Source: Diprion similis (lineage: Eukaryota > Arthropoda > Insecta > Hymenoptera > Diprionidae). Taken from it: 64,000 bases of DNA. Shown piece after piece: positions 50,158 to 63,904 of the stretch. Under the pieces are notes generated by a model that was given only the letters and a program-made list of their open reading frames with translations, was not told the DNA's origin and did no database searches. Made by a program: the position numbers and the translations under genes. Where the stretch lies: the NCBI RefSeq assembly GCF_021155765.1, contig NC_060110.1, positions 13,910,001 through 13,974,000 on the forward strand. The letters run 5' to 3'. Position 1 is the first letter of the stretch. Each line of letters opens with the position of its first letter.

Positions 50158-53100
50158 TGAAGAGAAATTATCTTGCGTTATTGAAATTAGTATAAATTTA
50201 CGTATGTCCAATCATACGATTGGACCATTTTATGTTGCATGACTTTTGTCATCCTGATACAGAGGGTATTTGATTCAATCAATAAATGTTGGTTAGAATG
50301 GAAAAAAATTAGCGACTACGAGCCTCGCAAGTTTGCTAACAAGGATGTATTGAGATAATAGACATTTGTTATTTAGATAAACACACGCTGCCAATTTCGT
50401 TGACTTATTGCTCCATTGCTCGTACGGTGCAATGTTAATACTTAATTGTCTAGTATATCACGTTAAATAAAAATGACTCTGGATTTATAAGTGTTGACTT
50501 TATATAAACAGGGTATAATAGTTCACTACCTGTTTACTTTGGTCCCATCTCATTCCCTCGCTCTCTTCTCCACTATCTTCTAACACTGTGTGCGGCAGCA
50601 GTCTTCACAGTTTGACAAAACTCTACACACTCGTATACTCGCTTGTCCATTAGATACAACGGTCCTTCTTTTGATCCTTTATACACTTTGGAGTTGAAGA
50701 TAGCATTTATCAGCACGTGTTGCAGGCATGCACTATGCACTAGCTCAGTTTAGCCGCCCAGAGTATGGTCTGTCAGGAATTCGGGGGGGAATATTGGGAA
50801 CAGGTCGCCTACAACATACATATTTAATGAGTAACAGTTATATATGATAATAAATAATAATGATTAATTTATAATACGATGAGAAATGATCAATGAATTT
50901 TTTACGTTATTATTGAATTTGATTTTTAATTTGACATCGTTACCAGAATGACAAACAGGTTCTACGGAACACGGCATCAGAAAAATTCGATGTAAGTTTC
51001 AAAAAATTCAATGACTTTGCCACACTAATATTGATTGGATAGACGCCAAAAATTTAGAAATGAAATTTACATTATGCGTATATTTTGTCTTACAAAATTT
51101 TTTATTAATTTTTTTTCTGAATTTCAATAAATACATATAATCATTTATATCCAGAGCTAATGAAAATATTAACTAAAATAAAATGCCGAGCCTTCATAAA
51201 AAAAATTCTTTTCATATGAATACAATAACATAATGAATACTGAAAACACTTAATTGAAAATATTTCTTGCGTAACATGCATAGAAAGTAAGACATGCATC
51301 AATAGAATGGTTTCGAAGGAGTTCTAAAAATCTACGAAAATTGCAAACAGTAAGTGATGTATACCAACACTAATTATCTGTCAAGATAAAATAAAAAGGA
51401 ATTGGTAACCCAGTGACCTTAGTAAATAATATATTCAAAATTTTGATTTAGAAATCCCTTGAGTCTTAAACAATAACACGTACATATCCTGAAATGCATG
51501 TCAAGCATAGAAACACCAACACCCGTGAGTGAAAAGGAAGATTTCTTTTATACACATGAAACTAATTAGAAAGAGAAAATGATGAATTATGATAGTAAGC
51601 TGAAGCAACAACGTAAACATTTATTATTATCGAGGAAAAGGAATTAGATTAGGATTAATAACAAGACAGAACATAGGCACACATCTTACAAATAATGTAT
51701 AAATGTGTGTCTAGTATTCGCACAATTTACGATTATTATGTCATAATCGTTTATATTTTTTAACATAGTATAGTAGTCCCTATATACACATTTATATTGC
51801 AATAATAAGTGTACTTCTTATACAATTTATCTTCACATGAAACTTGTGTTTTACATATTAGAATATGTTCGTGAAGTAACCCTATGTTAGAACCATGAAT
51901 GGCATTTTATCTTTGGAAGGTACAACTACAGATGTATGTGTGTGTATCTATGTTGATGTGCCACAATACGATTCCCAGTATATGGTCTACCAATAATTAT
52001 TACAACTTTTTAACGCATTGTAATACAACTGAATGATAAAAACTTAGTCTACCTACGTGAAAGAACACGTGAAGGGGAAGAAAGCAAAAATGGAAACCTG
52101 ATTCATAGATATTGGTCGCAGTTTTTATCAACAAGGCTTTGAGCCTATAATGTCAATGATACTTCATGAATTATATGCTACATTTAATGTAATACATTAA
52201 ATCTTTCAAGACCAAGAAACCTTCAAAGTGAAATGAACTTACGTGGCTTTATCGATTAAGCTGCTTAATGGAAGTACCATCTATTAAAATTCTACCGTGT
52301 AACCAATTTATAAACAGAGAAAGATATTTCCTATATTTTAAACCGGGGAACTTAATTAGTTTCAGCACAAAACGATGAGTAAAGAAAAACATGAAATGGT
52401 CCAATTTTAGTACATATAACTTAAAAACCGGACCCCAGGAAATTGTTTTACCACATAGGTACGTATTAAATTTCAGCCCATGAATTTTAAGGTTTAAGTA
52501 CTATGGAGAGTAAAAGCTTCAACTACTTTAGCTATATTTTTATTCAGCGTAAAATAATAGCACTCTATAGCTAACAAGTGCCATCAGTGATTGCAGGGCT
52601 CAAATAAAATTACAAATCTGTTCAACGCCAGTCATGCTGATTTTACGTCAAGGTTTATATCGGTCTGATACAAACCCTGTAGAAACAATTGCTCGTCGTT
52701 TTCAGCTTAAGCTCAATTTTTTTTCACATTATTATATGAAAAATATTTGCATTCAAAGAATAATTTTTGTCATATGTTTACATTTTGGCGTATTCAGACT
52801 GTAAGATTCACTTGTACGCATGTGCATGTATGGCGAAATAATAGTTTTAAAAACTGACTGGAGCTCATTCTTAAAGTCGAAACGAGTATGAAAATTCTAC
52901 ACCACTCCTACGATGAATCAATAATATTCGGTCGCACCGCGTATGTAAAGACCCTAATTGTGTGATATTCCACTAGATACCAGTTTCTATTGATCAAAAT
53001 CATTTGATAAAATCGGCATTCCCCAATTTAAAGCATTCTTTACATAAATATGACTATAGTACAAAAATATAAATTCAATTGAATCAAGGATTACTTCACG

Positions 53101-56100
53101 TACAAATTTTTTAGTTTTTCGTTTTTGTATTCACTTGAAACGTCCGATGACGAGTAATATTCCTGAACCGTTACAAGTGTAACAATAATTAATCGAGGAC
53201 ACTATTATATATTATTAAAGTCACTATACATTGCAAATATTCAACTTGGTATACTTATCTGTCGAATATTAAGGCTCTAGGTGGAAGCATTCAGTGTACC
53301 AAACTTCGATTTTATGAAAGGAAAATGTTATTGATTTTCAAATGTACATTTTGTAACAAATTCAACAAAAAGTAGAGTCAGAAAAGAATATATTTGAAAA
53401 TGAAAATATCGACTCAAAGCCGTATTATTCATAATGGTGCGGGTAAATACTGAAGATGAATTTCTCAAATGATCTGAATAAATATTGTTAAGGAGTACTT
53501 TAGGAGTTGAGTTGAATATCCACAAGCAAGTTTATGTTATATCCTTGGGATTCATCATTGTATAGTACTATGAACTAAATGCCATAACTACTTATGTTAA
53601 TGTGATAAATATTATTATTTTTTAGTTTTCACTTTTTTTTTCTAATTGTTATATATTTACCAACATTGTTTTATTTCGTCACAGAAGCGATCAGTTCAGT
53701 GCATTACTACAGTAACGATTTTTCAGCCCCATATTCAGTACTACATGAGAGCGTTCAGTAATTACAAACACAGAAGGAAAATTTATGTTCTCAGTATAAT
53801 TTAATTTGGAAAATTTACAACTAATATCTACTCTGGGGCCACTAATCGCGTTTTTTCTAAGAGATCGTATTAATAATTGACTTATGAATACGGAATGAAT
53901 ATAAGAAACTATCAATTAACTCATGAGACTCTGGTTTCCAAATAACTAGTTACACCGTCTTTTCGTTGTCGTTTGATCTGTGAACTTATTTCTCATTTCA
54001 CATATATCGAAAACAATCTACTACTTACACACAAGTGATTTTTACAGATTGACTTGCGTATAGAAATCATATTCCGATCGAAAACTGAACAGAAATAAAA
54101 ATAAAAATTGAAAAGTTAAAAGTTAATCGAAACTGCCATGTAGGTAAATTTGAACATTTCTTAACATGCTAATAACTACCGAACATGGGACATGGTGCTA
54201 CAGAATAGATTTATAACTTATTAGCCTGGCAACAGTGCATGAATCTGTTAGATATACAATGTATACTGTACAATAACATTCCAATATAATGCCACTCGTG
54301 ACTGCACATATTTTCATAAATAATAAATAATATTTATATATGAACGCAGCACTGCCCGGCTTTGAATGGAATGATACGAGTTAACATTTTTCTTATCACT
54401 TCATTTGAAGAAACATTCACTTTTGCAGTGATATATATCCTTTTATTAAGCAGAACTTGATACATATTTTGGCAATTAATGTCGTAACCTTCAGACGCAT
54501 CAAGTATATTCAGAGATAATAATTTGATGTGATAACATTTACACGACTTACGATTGATACTTTATATTCGAATAGACCAAATAATTGTTGTGACAAATCT
54601 TTAATTTCGTTGACAATAGAGTTAAGGTTTTCATTATCTTTTACGATAAACTTTGAAAGTAGTTACACTATATCACATACTATGATGAAGTAGGTTTTGC
54701 TTTAGATAGCCAATAGTTAAACAATCTTTATGGACACATAGACATTTCTATAAATCAAAATTACCAGGCATCAAATTTATGCTAAAGTTCACTCTCCTGT
54801 TTTCCAATTTTTTTAAATTACTCAGTACTACACTCGTTCAGTATCAATTACTAACATTTAAAATTTAATTAACACAATGATATAATACGTAGAGTGAATA
54901 CGAGATCACTTTATCATAACAGCATGACATTTTTGTCCAATAATAATTGTAAATATCACTGAAAATCGTTATCAAGTAATTATATATAACGATAACATTT
55001 ATTCTTCTATATCAAAAAACAATATCCTGAACTTCAACTGCAAGAAATGCTTATATTTCTAATTTAACTGATCTATTGTATGGAATGCCGGCAGAGTTTA
55101 CTTGTGGTAAGGGCATCTAATAATCACGGCTATTGTTGGTAGACTTTTCAGGACTTAGTTACTCATGAAATCGTTTTTCTTTTACTAAGAATGATAGAAC
55201 TTAAATGAAACCGATTGCTCAATTGATAAATACTGATTTTTTCATCCATTTCAAGGACATGCGCAGCAGGTTCTGATTTTATAAAGCAAAACCATTTCGA
55301 CATCAATTATAATTTCACGCAAACAATAGAGAGACTGGGTCAAAGTGGGACATTCAAGGAAAGAACATCATTATGATTATTCGAATGACATTTTCCCGTT
55401 TCTGTTTGCATATTTGCCAACAAATTAGTTTTTATTCGCGGGACAAAATAGGGTACCTTTGAAAAATGTGAAGAACAATTTTTCATAAAAGTTTTACTTG
55501 TCCCATTTTGCCTCACTTTATACTGGTCTCATCTATATTTTTTACGACAGAAACGTTTTACATGACTAATAATTATATTAGAGCTGCTTTCTTTGCAATT
55601 TTCGAAATTCTTGCAATTGAATAATTTAATATTGCATTTAAACTATATCATTCATTAATAGCAATAAATTTATTTTACATAGAGTTGGATTTGATAGTTC
55701 CGTATAATTTACTTGATTTAACATTGCGAATTGTCCAACACTTGACGAATTATTTTGTCTTTTTTGAAACGTCAGTCATCACATAAAGCGAAAAATCCAA
55801 TTTTCAAGGGTCAAACCTCTCAACTAACGATTCATTAAAATATAATATCTATACATCGTAATATTTACCACTGGATCGTTAGAATGAGTTTTTTTTTGTA
55901 TTCAGTAATTTAACAAGATGAATCTTTCCTCTTTGCAATCCGACATATATTATGTGTATTTAATGTACACTTAAGAACTAAGGTGCCAATACAGGGAATC
56001 TTTGGTGAAAAGACATCCTCCGAGCTACGTGACACCGCCAGTTCCAACAAAAGCAAAAGTTTTCACCAAAAATTTGCTGTATAATTAGCTATGATCTATT

Positions 56101-57452
56101 ATTCAATTGAAACACAGCAGAGACAATCAAAAACTAGATAACTGTACAGGTATGGCTAATGCCAATTTTATATAATTGATATAATATTCAATCGCGATTA
56201 AATGAAATCCCCTTTCTAGAACATTTATCGCAACTCAGAAAGACATATTCATTTCTGTGATCACTCATAATTGAAGTACATACAACACATTTCCAAGCAA
56301 CTTTTGAAGAGTTCACTTCACTCGTAGCACAAAAATTCAATCTGCGTGTAACAATTTTGTGGCTAGAATTACACTAGTTAATAATTGACGTTTAGTCATA
56401 GCCTGTTGAAAGATTGTCTTTATCCAAATTTCCAACAGCCTGATTTATGTTGTAAATAAATGAAATTTCAAGTTTGTATTCAAGTCCAGTATCCAATACG
56501 GGATTTATTATTTTGTCCAGTCCTACAATCCCTTGTAGCATACTTAGATAAGTATACAATTTATAGACATGTCATCTTCTAATACTGTATATTATGACTA
56601 CAAATTTTAGATGAAATTTGACATTTTGAATAAACAGCCATGGCAAGAGCTGAATAAAATTTCTCCGATCTGAGTTATGAACAATTTTCATACTGTAATT
56701 TGTACGCTAGTTTTCACCCTGACTTGTTGGCCAGTACACAAAGTTTGCTAAACTTGGCATCGTCGTACATATGAATTTATACCAAGAAGCAATTTTGAAA
56801 ACCTAGTTCAGATCTGAACAGTAACTATATTCTAGAATCCACCAAAAGGTACCTAAAACTTTTTAGATACTGTTCAATGAATAATCATTATTAGTATAAT
56901 CTTTTTTCTTTTGTAGATACATGAATTTGTCAAAAGAATAATTCAATTTTTTTCAACTCTGGGGTACACGTGCATGTGTGCTTCAATCAATGTATTGCTT
57001 TCATACAAGATGAATTAACCCTTGGTATTAAAACTTGTTAGCCCAGGACTTTTTCTTTTGTGCTCTCAACAATAGTTTTTGTAAAATCGAATACTACTTC
57101 TATCCTGTCGAGCTTTAAGAACGACACACCCAAGGGTAAAGCAGTCTGTTCATGATGGCATGAAATGCAATACGAATAATGTTACACCATACTTTGTGTT
57201 TATTTCCCAATGTCGTATACTTGTATATAGTTTAGAAATCTAACAGTCATTAATTCAGCTTGTAAAATCATGCATAGAAATCAAAAAGTTAGTTGCAAAT
57301 TAGTAAACTTTTATCATAGAATAGAGATTAGAATTAGTTTCTTCTTAACCCTGAACAGTCTACCATTCTACATAAGTTTAATTACTCATTTCAATTTAGA
57401 TAGGCAACTGCAAAGTTCGATATGGCAAGCGATAGCATTTTTTTTTCATTAT
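50158..57452. other. 7.3-kb AT-rich region downstream of dynamin
   Basis: No coding exon is supported on either strand. Part of it may be the dynamin 3' UTR, since TTTATT (AATAAA on minus) occurs repeatedly, but I cannot pick the used site. A somewhat GC-richer island at about 50520-50800 contains, on the minus strand, GTGTATAAAGG and a possible donor, so an unrecognised promoter or first exon may lie there. Confidence 0.45.
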
Positions 57453-60400
57453 TTACTTGATCCTGAATGCATCCATCATCTCGTTCATAGCAGCATTAGC
57501 AGCAGCCTGTGTAGCAGCTTGACCCACTCGTTGCTGCAGCCCACCCCCACGACTAAACACATCAGTTCGTATTTACACTCTAAATTAACTAGAAATAATT
57601 TACGCTTTGCTTAATATAACAATATGCTTGTTTAACGATTCCATTTTCTTTTAAAAGAGCTTCAGAAATAAGGCTGCAAACAATGGATATTGAGTTTTCA
57701 CTCAGGCATCAACATTGTTCTAAACTGATCCGTTTTATATGCATTGTAAATAATTTGGAGCCTCTTCAGAAGGTATGTACATCTTAGAATAGGGTACTTC
57801 TGAGAGGATAATGTGTCAAAAAAAATAATTCCAGCAATTGATTGACAATTTCTAGACATTGGCAAATGTTTTCGATAATAAAACTTGACTAATTTTAACC
57901 CAGATTAAGTCGAACCAAAAATATTGCAACAATTTAAATAGCATTACGTGGTTCACGGACGGCCCCTTACCATTTTTAAGAAATAATCTTCCGGCACTTA
58001 CCCCAACGGGGTGTGGCCATTAAGGAAGAAGAAGAAGTCCTTCAAACTCCAATAAATTATAGGATTAGTTGATTTTCACGAAAGTTTCACGAATATCTTT
58101 ACAATAAAATTGAAAATAAATTTGCATTTCTTTCACTTTCAAATTGATATTCACGTACGTGCACTTTGATAGTAACTGATTTTCAAATGATCATCTTTAC
58201 ACAAGATAAAGAAAATTGAGACTATTGCTGAATAATTTCTTGCAATTTTTCAGAACCTATAAGTAGTCATGTATCACTGGGAAAATTAGCTTATGAACAA
58301 TGATTCTTTTCTCCGATCAAAACTTATAGATGTCATAGCATCGCATTTTTAGTCTTGTATCTTCAAGCATCGACTTACAAAAGAAAGTGCATTATATGAA
58401 TTGAGCACATAATGTTATAATCGGGCGCACCTTAGATTCTTAGTTTCGTGTGTTTAAGCAGCAAATTAACGAATAGAGTGCATCATATAAATTGAGCTCA
58501 TGTTGTGATCAGGCGCCGACATGTCCTTCTTCAGGGAAATCTCCAAGTGATAAAAACATGAGTACGTAATTAAAAAATTACGATGTATTGCTGACATGTG
58601 GACACCTGTACTAAATGACGTCAAAAGAATGCTAATGATATAGTACCGATTGTAGAATGTTGGGTGTTAAATGCAATGTCATGCTGTTATTTCTTACAAT
58701 TGTTATTTGATAAAAACCAGAAACCGAAAACCACTGAATTATAAATATTTTCGAATGGTATATACAAGAGTTACATACAATTTGAAATGCAAGCAGCTCA
58801 ACAGTGGACAAAATAATTTACACATGAACGATAAATATATTTTACACTTTTTTAAGTATCCTAAACACATCATGTTTAAATTAGGAACATACAAGTACTT
58901 GCATTTCATTAATTCTCAGTATTGCCAGGCTAAATTATGCTGTTTGTAACACTAGCAGAGATGTGCAGATTTTAGTAACTACACATGAAAGATGATTTGC
59001 TTGTATATGTATAAGCGAGACGATATCAACAGAAATAGAATTTTATTCAATACTGCCGTTACTGTACATGAGAAAGTGCACGTTGACTCAGCAGCTCGGG
59101 TTCTCTCCAAAATGCAAGACGAACATGATAACATTTGAAAAGCTTTTCACCATATTTAGACTTTCAATGATTACTGAAAAAATGTCTATTTCCACAATGC
59201 GATGATTGAAGCTACATTATTGCCATTGATCGTTTACTATAAATTGAAAGCAATTACGGCAAGGAGTATTTTATAAGTGAACTATACATTTATTGTACAA
59301 ATTTGCACACCTCCAACAGCAATTATCATGTACTATACATAGAATATGTAGATATAGAATACAATTTAGTGAGAACATTTTGAGTATTAAATATTTACGA
59401 ACTAGATGCAACAAATATATATGGGTTAGTAGCGACTAGATGTTAATGTGAAGAAGTTATTGTCGGCGCCTGGAATAAAAAGGAACATTAACACTGCAGC
59501 CCGATTGAACATGAAGCCAAGTTGCCTGGCGTGTAGATTTTGAGACTCAAAAAATCTGGAATTCCATTATTTGTAAAATTTTTCTGTATAAATTGAAAAC
59601 TCCTTTCTACCTAGATATTACATAGATCATTAACACAGACCTGTAGGCAGTCAAGCCAGTAGCAAAGCTTCTTTATATTTAAGCGTATTTGTAGCTGAAT
59701 ACACAAATGTTACCACAAAGCATTCATATACTATCCAAGATTATCAGGTGGTGATTTTTCGTATACGGAATATATTTTTACTTCATCATTCCAGGGATCA
59801 TTCAAAATTAACTTCAATACCTGCCCTGAATATTTTTTTACCACACCCCTGAATAATTCTTGCAATGAACTGCCGTCCATTTATTGATTTTTTGAAGATT
59901 TGAACTCTAAATCTGAACTGTGAGTAACTGGAACATGCTGTTTAAATTATGATCTAATCGTCTATTAGTATAATAGTAAAATCTTCACACAGGTCATCGA
60001 AAACAAGACACCGCTAGAAACACTTAATGTAATTTCAAAGCAGCAGTAAAAATATTTTGGTAAGAAAGTTATCAATTGAAATTCAATTATTTCCACTTTG
60101 TGAAATTTGCGCAGCAACTACGTTACTTCATTTTATTCTAATAATGATTTGATTTTTCAACAGGAGACGATAAATTTTTCTTTTCTTTTTCCTTTCACTC
60201 AAACTCTATAATCCCAATGCAGAAACAAGCATAGTATTACTATGTTGGAGTTTATCAATAGTTCGAAACGGATGATGAAATTGTAAATAAAGTGAGTAAG
60301 GTTGAGATCAGTACTTACGATGGTATGAGTGGTGGTGGCAGGCCAGGGGTGGCTCGGGCTGGAGGGGGTGCACCAGGTCCAGGTCTGTTGGGAATAGCTG

Positions 60401-63400
60401 GTGCTGGTCGTCCTCCAGCTGGTACCGGTGGCGGAGCCCGCGAGCTTGCTGGAGGCATCATTGATTGTGCAACAACTCGCCTTGGCCCACCAGGAGATGG
60501 CGGAGATAGCCTGTAACAAAACGTGCAATGAGTATTCACCAATGACTGGTTTTATTCTTCCCTACAGGAGAAAAAAATTCAATCATTAAAATGTTTTTAT
60601 GATGTAAGTTGGATACTAGCAGTTATCGATAGATTTACACATTCGTATGCAGCTAGACATAACACATAATAGCAATTTCAACACTACACTTTAAATTGAT
60701 ATTCAAACTTTTAGCATTTTTTATTATCCGATTTTTTCTTCCAATCCATACCAATATTGATGCACTCTGGCTAAATTGGTAAAGAACATAGTGCTTCAGG
60801 TAACAATTGTGACATAATATATCAATGCACAACAAGTCACTGAATGAGATATGTCGAATTCAGACATTATGAACAATATGAAAAAATTTTCATAATAATT
60901 CACAGTAACTACAAATTGACGAAACAAAAAAACAAATTGTAAATGAAAGTGGTAAAAATGGAGGCAAATGAGGTGTAGTAAGATCTAAAAATGTAAATAT
61001 GAGTGAGTAAATATATAATCTTACCCAAGACTGAAGCGTTCACGTTCAGAGCGAATGGAAAAAGTAGACAGAAAGATGTAGAAAAGTAGTAAATTAGTAA
61101 CATAGGCAAATAAGAGCATGCAAATATGTAATCGAAATATTACCTTGGATTTTCACCGGACGCCAGCCAGTCACTTTTGACTGGAGGTGGTACTGGTGTA
61201 GAAACTGTTGCCATTGAGACATCTCCAATAATTCGTAAAGCTTCTTTGCAAGCATGATACATTCTAAGCATTTCCTCGCGCTTCTGGGCTTCTTCAGGTG
61301 ATTCTTCCATCATAGAAGTCTGAAAATTCTCTCCATATTAGTAATTAAACGATTCATGATTTAAAAGTCTATTAAAGTTAACGTCATCTGTTCAATGTTT
61401 CGTTTAAAATTACTGTCCCACTGAGTCATCACCAAATAATTAACGAATCATTGTTCCATTACAAAGACATACGATATTATCTCCTGCCGTGAATACTGAA
61501 TACACTGTGGTTTTCAAGAGAATCCTCAGTCTTTAGTCACCATGTTCTCCCACGAATACATTGTTACAATACAGAATACAATATCAATAATCAATAATCA
61601 ATACAGCTTGTGTTTTTGAAATACGAATGTACTTTTCTTTTTTAAATACAAAATGGCATCCAATTAATCATAGCATAGATTTATGAAAACCCAGATATAC
61701 TCTCTGTTACTAGGACAAAAAAAGAGAATAAGGTAGGGACAAGGATTAACTCAGGGATCGGTATACATTATTTAGGACAAGGACTTACAGTAAGAGGTGA
61801 AATGAAATTCTTCAAATTATCTATTTCTTCTTTGGACAACTGGGAAAAAAGGAATTATTCGTAAGTTTTATAAAAATAAGTTTCAGATTCCGTCAAAACA
61901 TCTTGTTTACATCCCTGCAAAATTTTCGCCAAAAATATTAGGAATTAGATGAGATAATTTGCTTTTACTTACTTGGTCACCGCTGGCATAAAGGTGAGCT
62001 AATAATTCGCCGTTGATAAAATCCTTTGCATTATTGATAATCAACATCATGATAGCTTTTGGTACAAGATCTCGCGTTGTTTTTGTGACGATTTTCATAT
62101 AGGAGTCAACAAGATTTCTTATAGTTTCCACCTGTCGTTCCAGCTGAGGATCCATCGAAGATTGATTCTCAGTTCCACCCTAAGAACAGACATCTTCCAC
62201 TTGTAGTTCAATCATCCGAAACAGTACACTTGACAGACGTATCCTGTATTAGCATTGTGTAAACAATGTGCGCAGTGTCAAATGTTTAAATGATAGGAAC
62301 AAGTTCAATGTATAAGTTTCACTGTGCTTGATATTTTCATATGAAGAAATGATCGTTGCTTAATAAACGTAACAAAATGAACGAAACGTATAATCAGAAA
62401 ACATAAAACTATTGTGTTTGGTGGTGTTTTCGATTTCAGGTGTAATCACAGTATGTCAGACACGATGCGGGTATATATTTCTGTGTAACCATGTCAAAAG
62501 TAGTTGTTTGTGATTTTACAACAGCGTGGCATGAATATTTAAGTGCATCATATGATTTCATCAAACAACAAATCAACTTAAATCATATACGAACCTCGTA
62601 TCCTTCCTTTTGTGTGAAACAGTTTGAAAACAGAGATTCAATGACAAATACAAGAGATAAATATATTTCAATCAACCATCACCATAAATATGCATAGCTT
62701 CTAACATAGTGATTTCACTTTTACAATAGTGACGCAAAAACAGCACTCGATCCTGTCATTGTTAAGAGTCTGAAGACGATTGTAATACTATTAGATCCAA
62801 ACCACCACATAGTTAGAACCAAAATCAGAAAACTAAATAACTAAAAGCACAATTTCGCAAGCTGTTGAACCACTCACCCTAGGCAGTAGAATATCCTAGA
62901 ACGAACGAAAGAAATGATAATGATGGAAATTATAACATTAATGGGCCTGTTTAAGCAATCACCTTGTAAGACTGCAGCATGACGAAAAAAATTGAATATC
63001 TAAAATACATGTCCTATTACATTCAAATGAATTTGAAAAATGGAAGTCGGCGGATGTATAAGTATTGATTCTCACATACAAATTTTAACTGCTACATTAC
63101 ATAGGTTAATATTTTGGACCGCAGGAAAAGATGATGTTTTCAATTTCCTTGATGAATAATGAATAATTATCAATTCGAAGGATTGCTGAACTGTCTTCAA
63201 ATGTATCAGATGCTATCGGTATTTTCAGACATCTTGAGTAAAGATTCGAGTAACAGATATTTTACCTCTCCATCGCCGTTAGCCTGTTCTGTTGCCCTCT
63301 CAGGATATACTCCAGCTCTGAGGAAAGAGGCCTTCCATGAATCGACATCATCTTGTGTCTCACAACTTAATTCCAACTGCTTATAGTCCTTGTATACATT

Positions 63401-63904
63401 TCTGCCTTCAGGATTGAACAAAGCAAATAAATGCCTCCGTGACATGAAGCTCTGTTCCAGATCTCGAAGCTTCAATCCATCCAAAGGCAACATATACTTT
63501 TTTTCTCTTTCCTATTCGAACAAGATAGAATTCCGTCATTTCAACAATTCTCATGTCACATACATATCCATATTACCAATCTAACATTAACGTACAGATA
63601 TTACATAACTTTTAAGGTTTGTGCAGAATTATAGCAATTTCAGTGTCACTTATCTTTGTGTTTTCCTTAATTCGCACAATTATTGTGAGGCGGGTAAAAA
63701 GAAGCAGGTTGTGTTGAAAAAGATATATTTACCTCCTCATCTTTGAACCAGGAGATGCTCTCCGAAGTAAGAACGAACCAGTAGTCTCTTGAACCACCCT
63801 TCATAATTCCCAAGTTATGTATGCACATATATCCCTTACGGATAACTTGATTGCCCAACGTATGACGACCTGCCTTAACTGAATTTTCAGACGACTGCTG
63901 AGCG
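57453..63904 (-). CDS. shi: Dynamin (shibire), C-terminal half, 5' end beyond the window
   Basis: GTPase that severs necks of endocytic vesicles. The GTPase and middle domains lie right of the window. Minus-strand exons in order: 63733-63904 (NAQQ linker and start of the PH domain, [16 protein letters not shown]), 63266-63511 (rest of PH, with [13 protein letters not shown]), 61973-62179 (start of [21 protein letters not shown]), 61144-61319 (end of [18 protein letters not shown], and PVPPP linker), 60319-60510 (proline-rich domain with PxxP/Arg motifs for SH3 partners) and 57453-57552 (C-terminus RGGGLQQRV...DAFRIK). All junctions agree in phase. Optional exons at 62878-62895, 61789-61839 and 59457-59469 are listed separately. 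Close likeness to fly and human dynamin in PH and GED makes the identity firm. It is partial only because the window ends. Confidence 0.97.
57955..58040 (+). mobile_element. Possible 3' end of a decayed non-LTR element
   Basis: A GC-richer segment inside the last long dynamin intron contains CTTACCCCAACGGGGTGTGG and then GGAAGAAGAAGAAG. A GC-rich hairpin followed by a simple-repeat tail is typical of LINE/SINE 3' ends. No reverse transcriptase frame is attached. Confidence 0.25.
59457..59469 (-). other. shi: Alternative last coding exon of dynamin
   Basis: Acceptor CCTTTTTATTCCAG on the minus strand is followed by 13 nt that continue the split serine codon of the exon ending at 60319 and give RRQ-stop. 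This would end the protein ...LIPSRRQ, competing with the exon at 57453-57552. A TTTATT (AATAAA on minus) near 59288 could serve as its poly(A) signal. Confidence 0.6.
61789..61839 (-). other. shi: 51-nt cassette exon in the dynamin GED
   Basis: CTTTTTTCCCAG acceptor and ACT-GTAAGT donor flank 17 in-frame codons ([17 protein letters not shown]) between the two GED exons, both in phase 0. Inclusion would insert 17 residues after ASGDQ, where the fly and human proteins I know have none, so it is probably alternatively used. Confidence 0.6.
62878..62895 (-). other. shi: 18-nt microexon of dynamin
   Basis: GTTCGTTCTAG acceptor, six codons DILLPR, and GTGAGT donor, in phase 0 between the PH exon ending at 63266 and the GED exon starting at 62179. 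It would lengthen the PH-GED linker by six residues. Confidence 0.55.

Noticed and set aside
57270-57614. 114-codon plus-strand ORF
   Set aside because: Lies antisense to the last dynamin exon, whose phase and length fit exactly on the minus strand.
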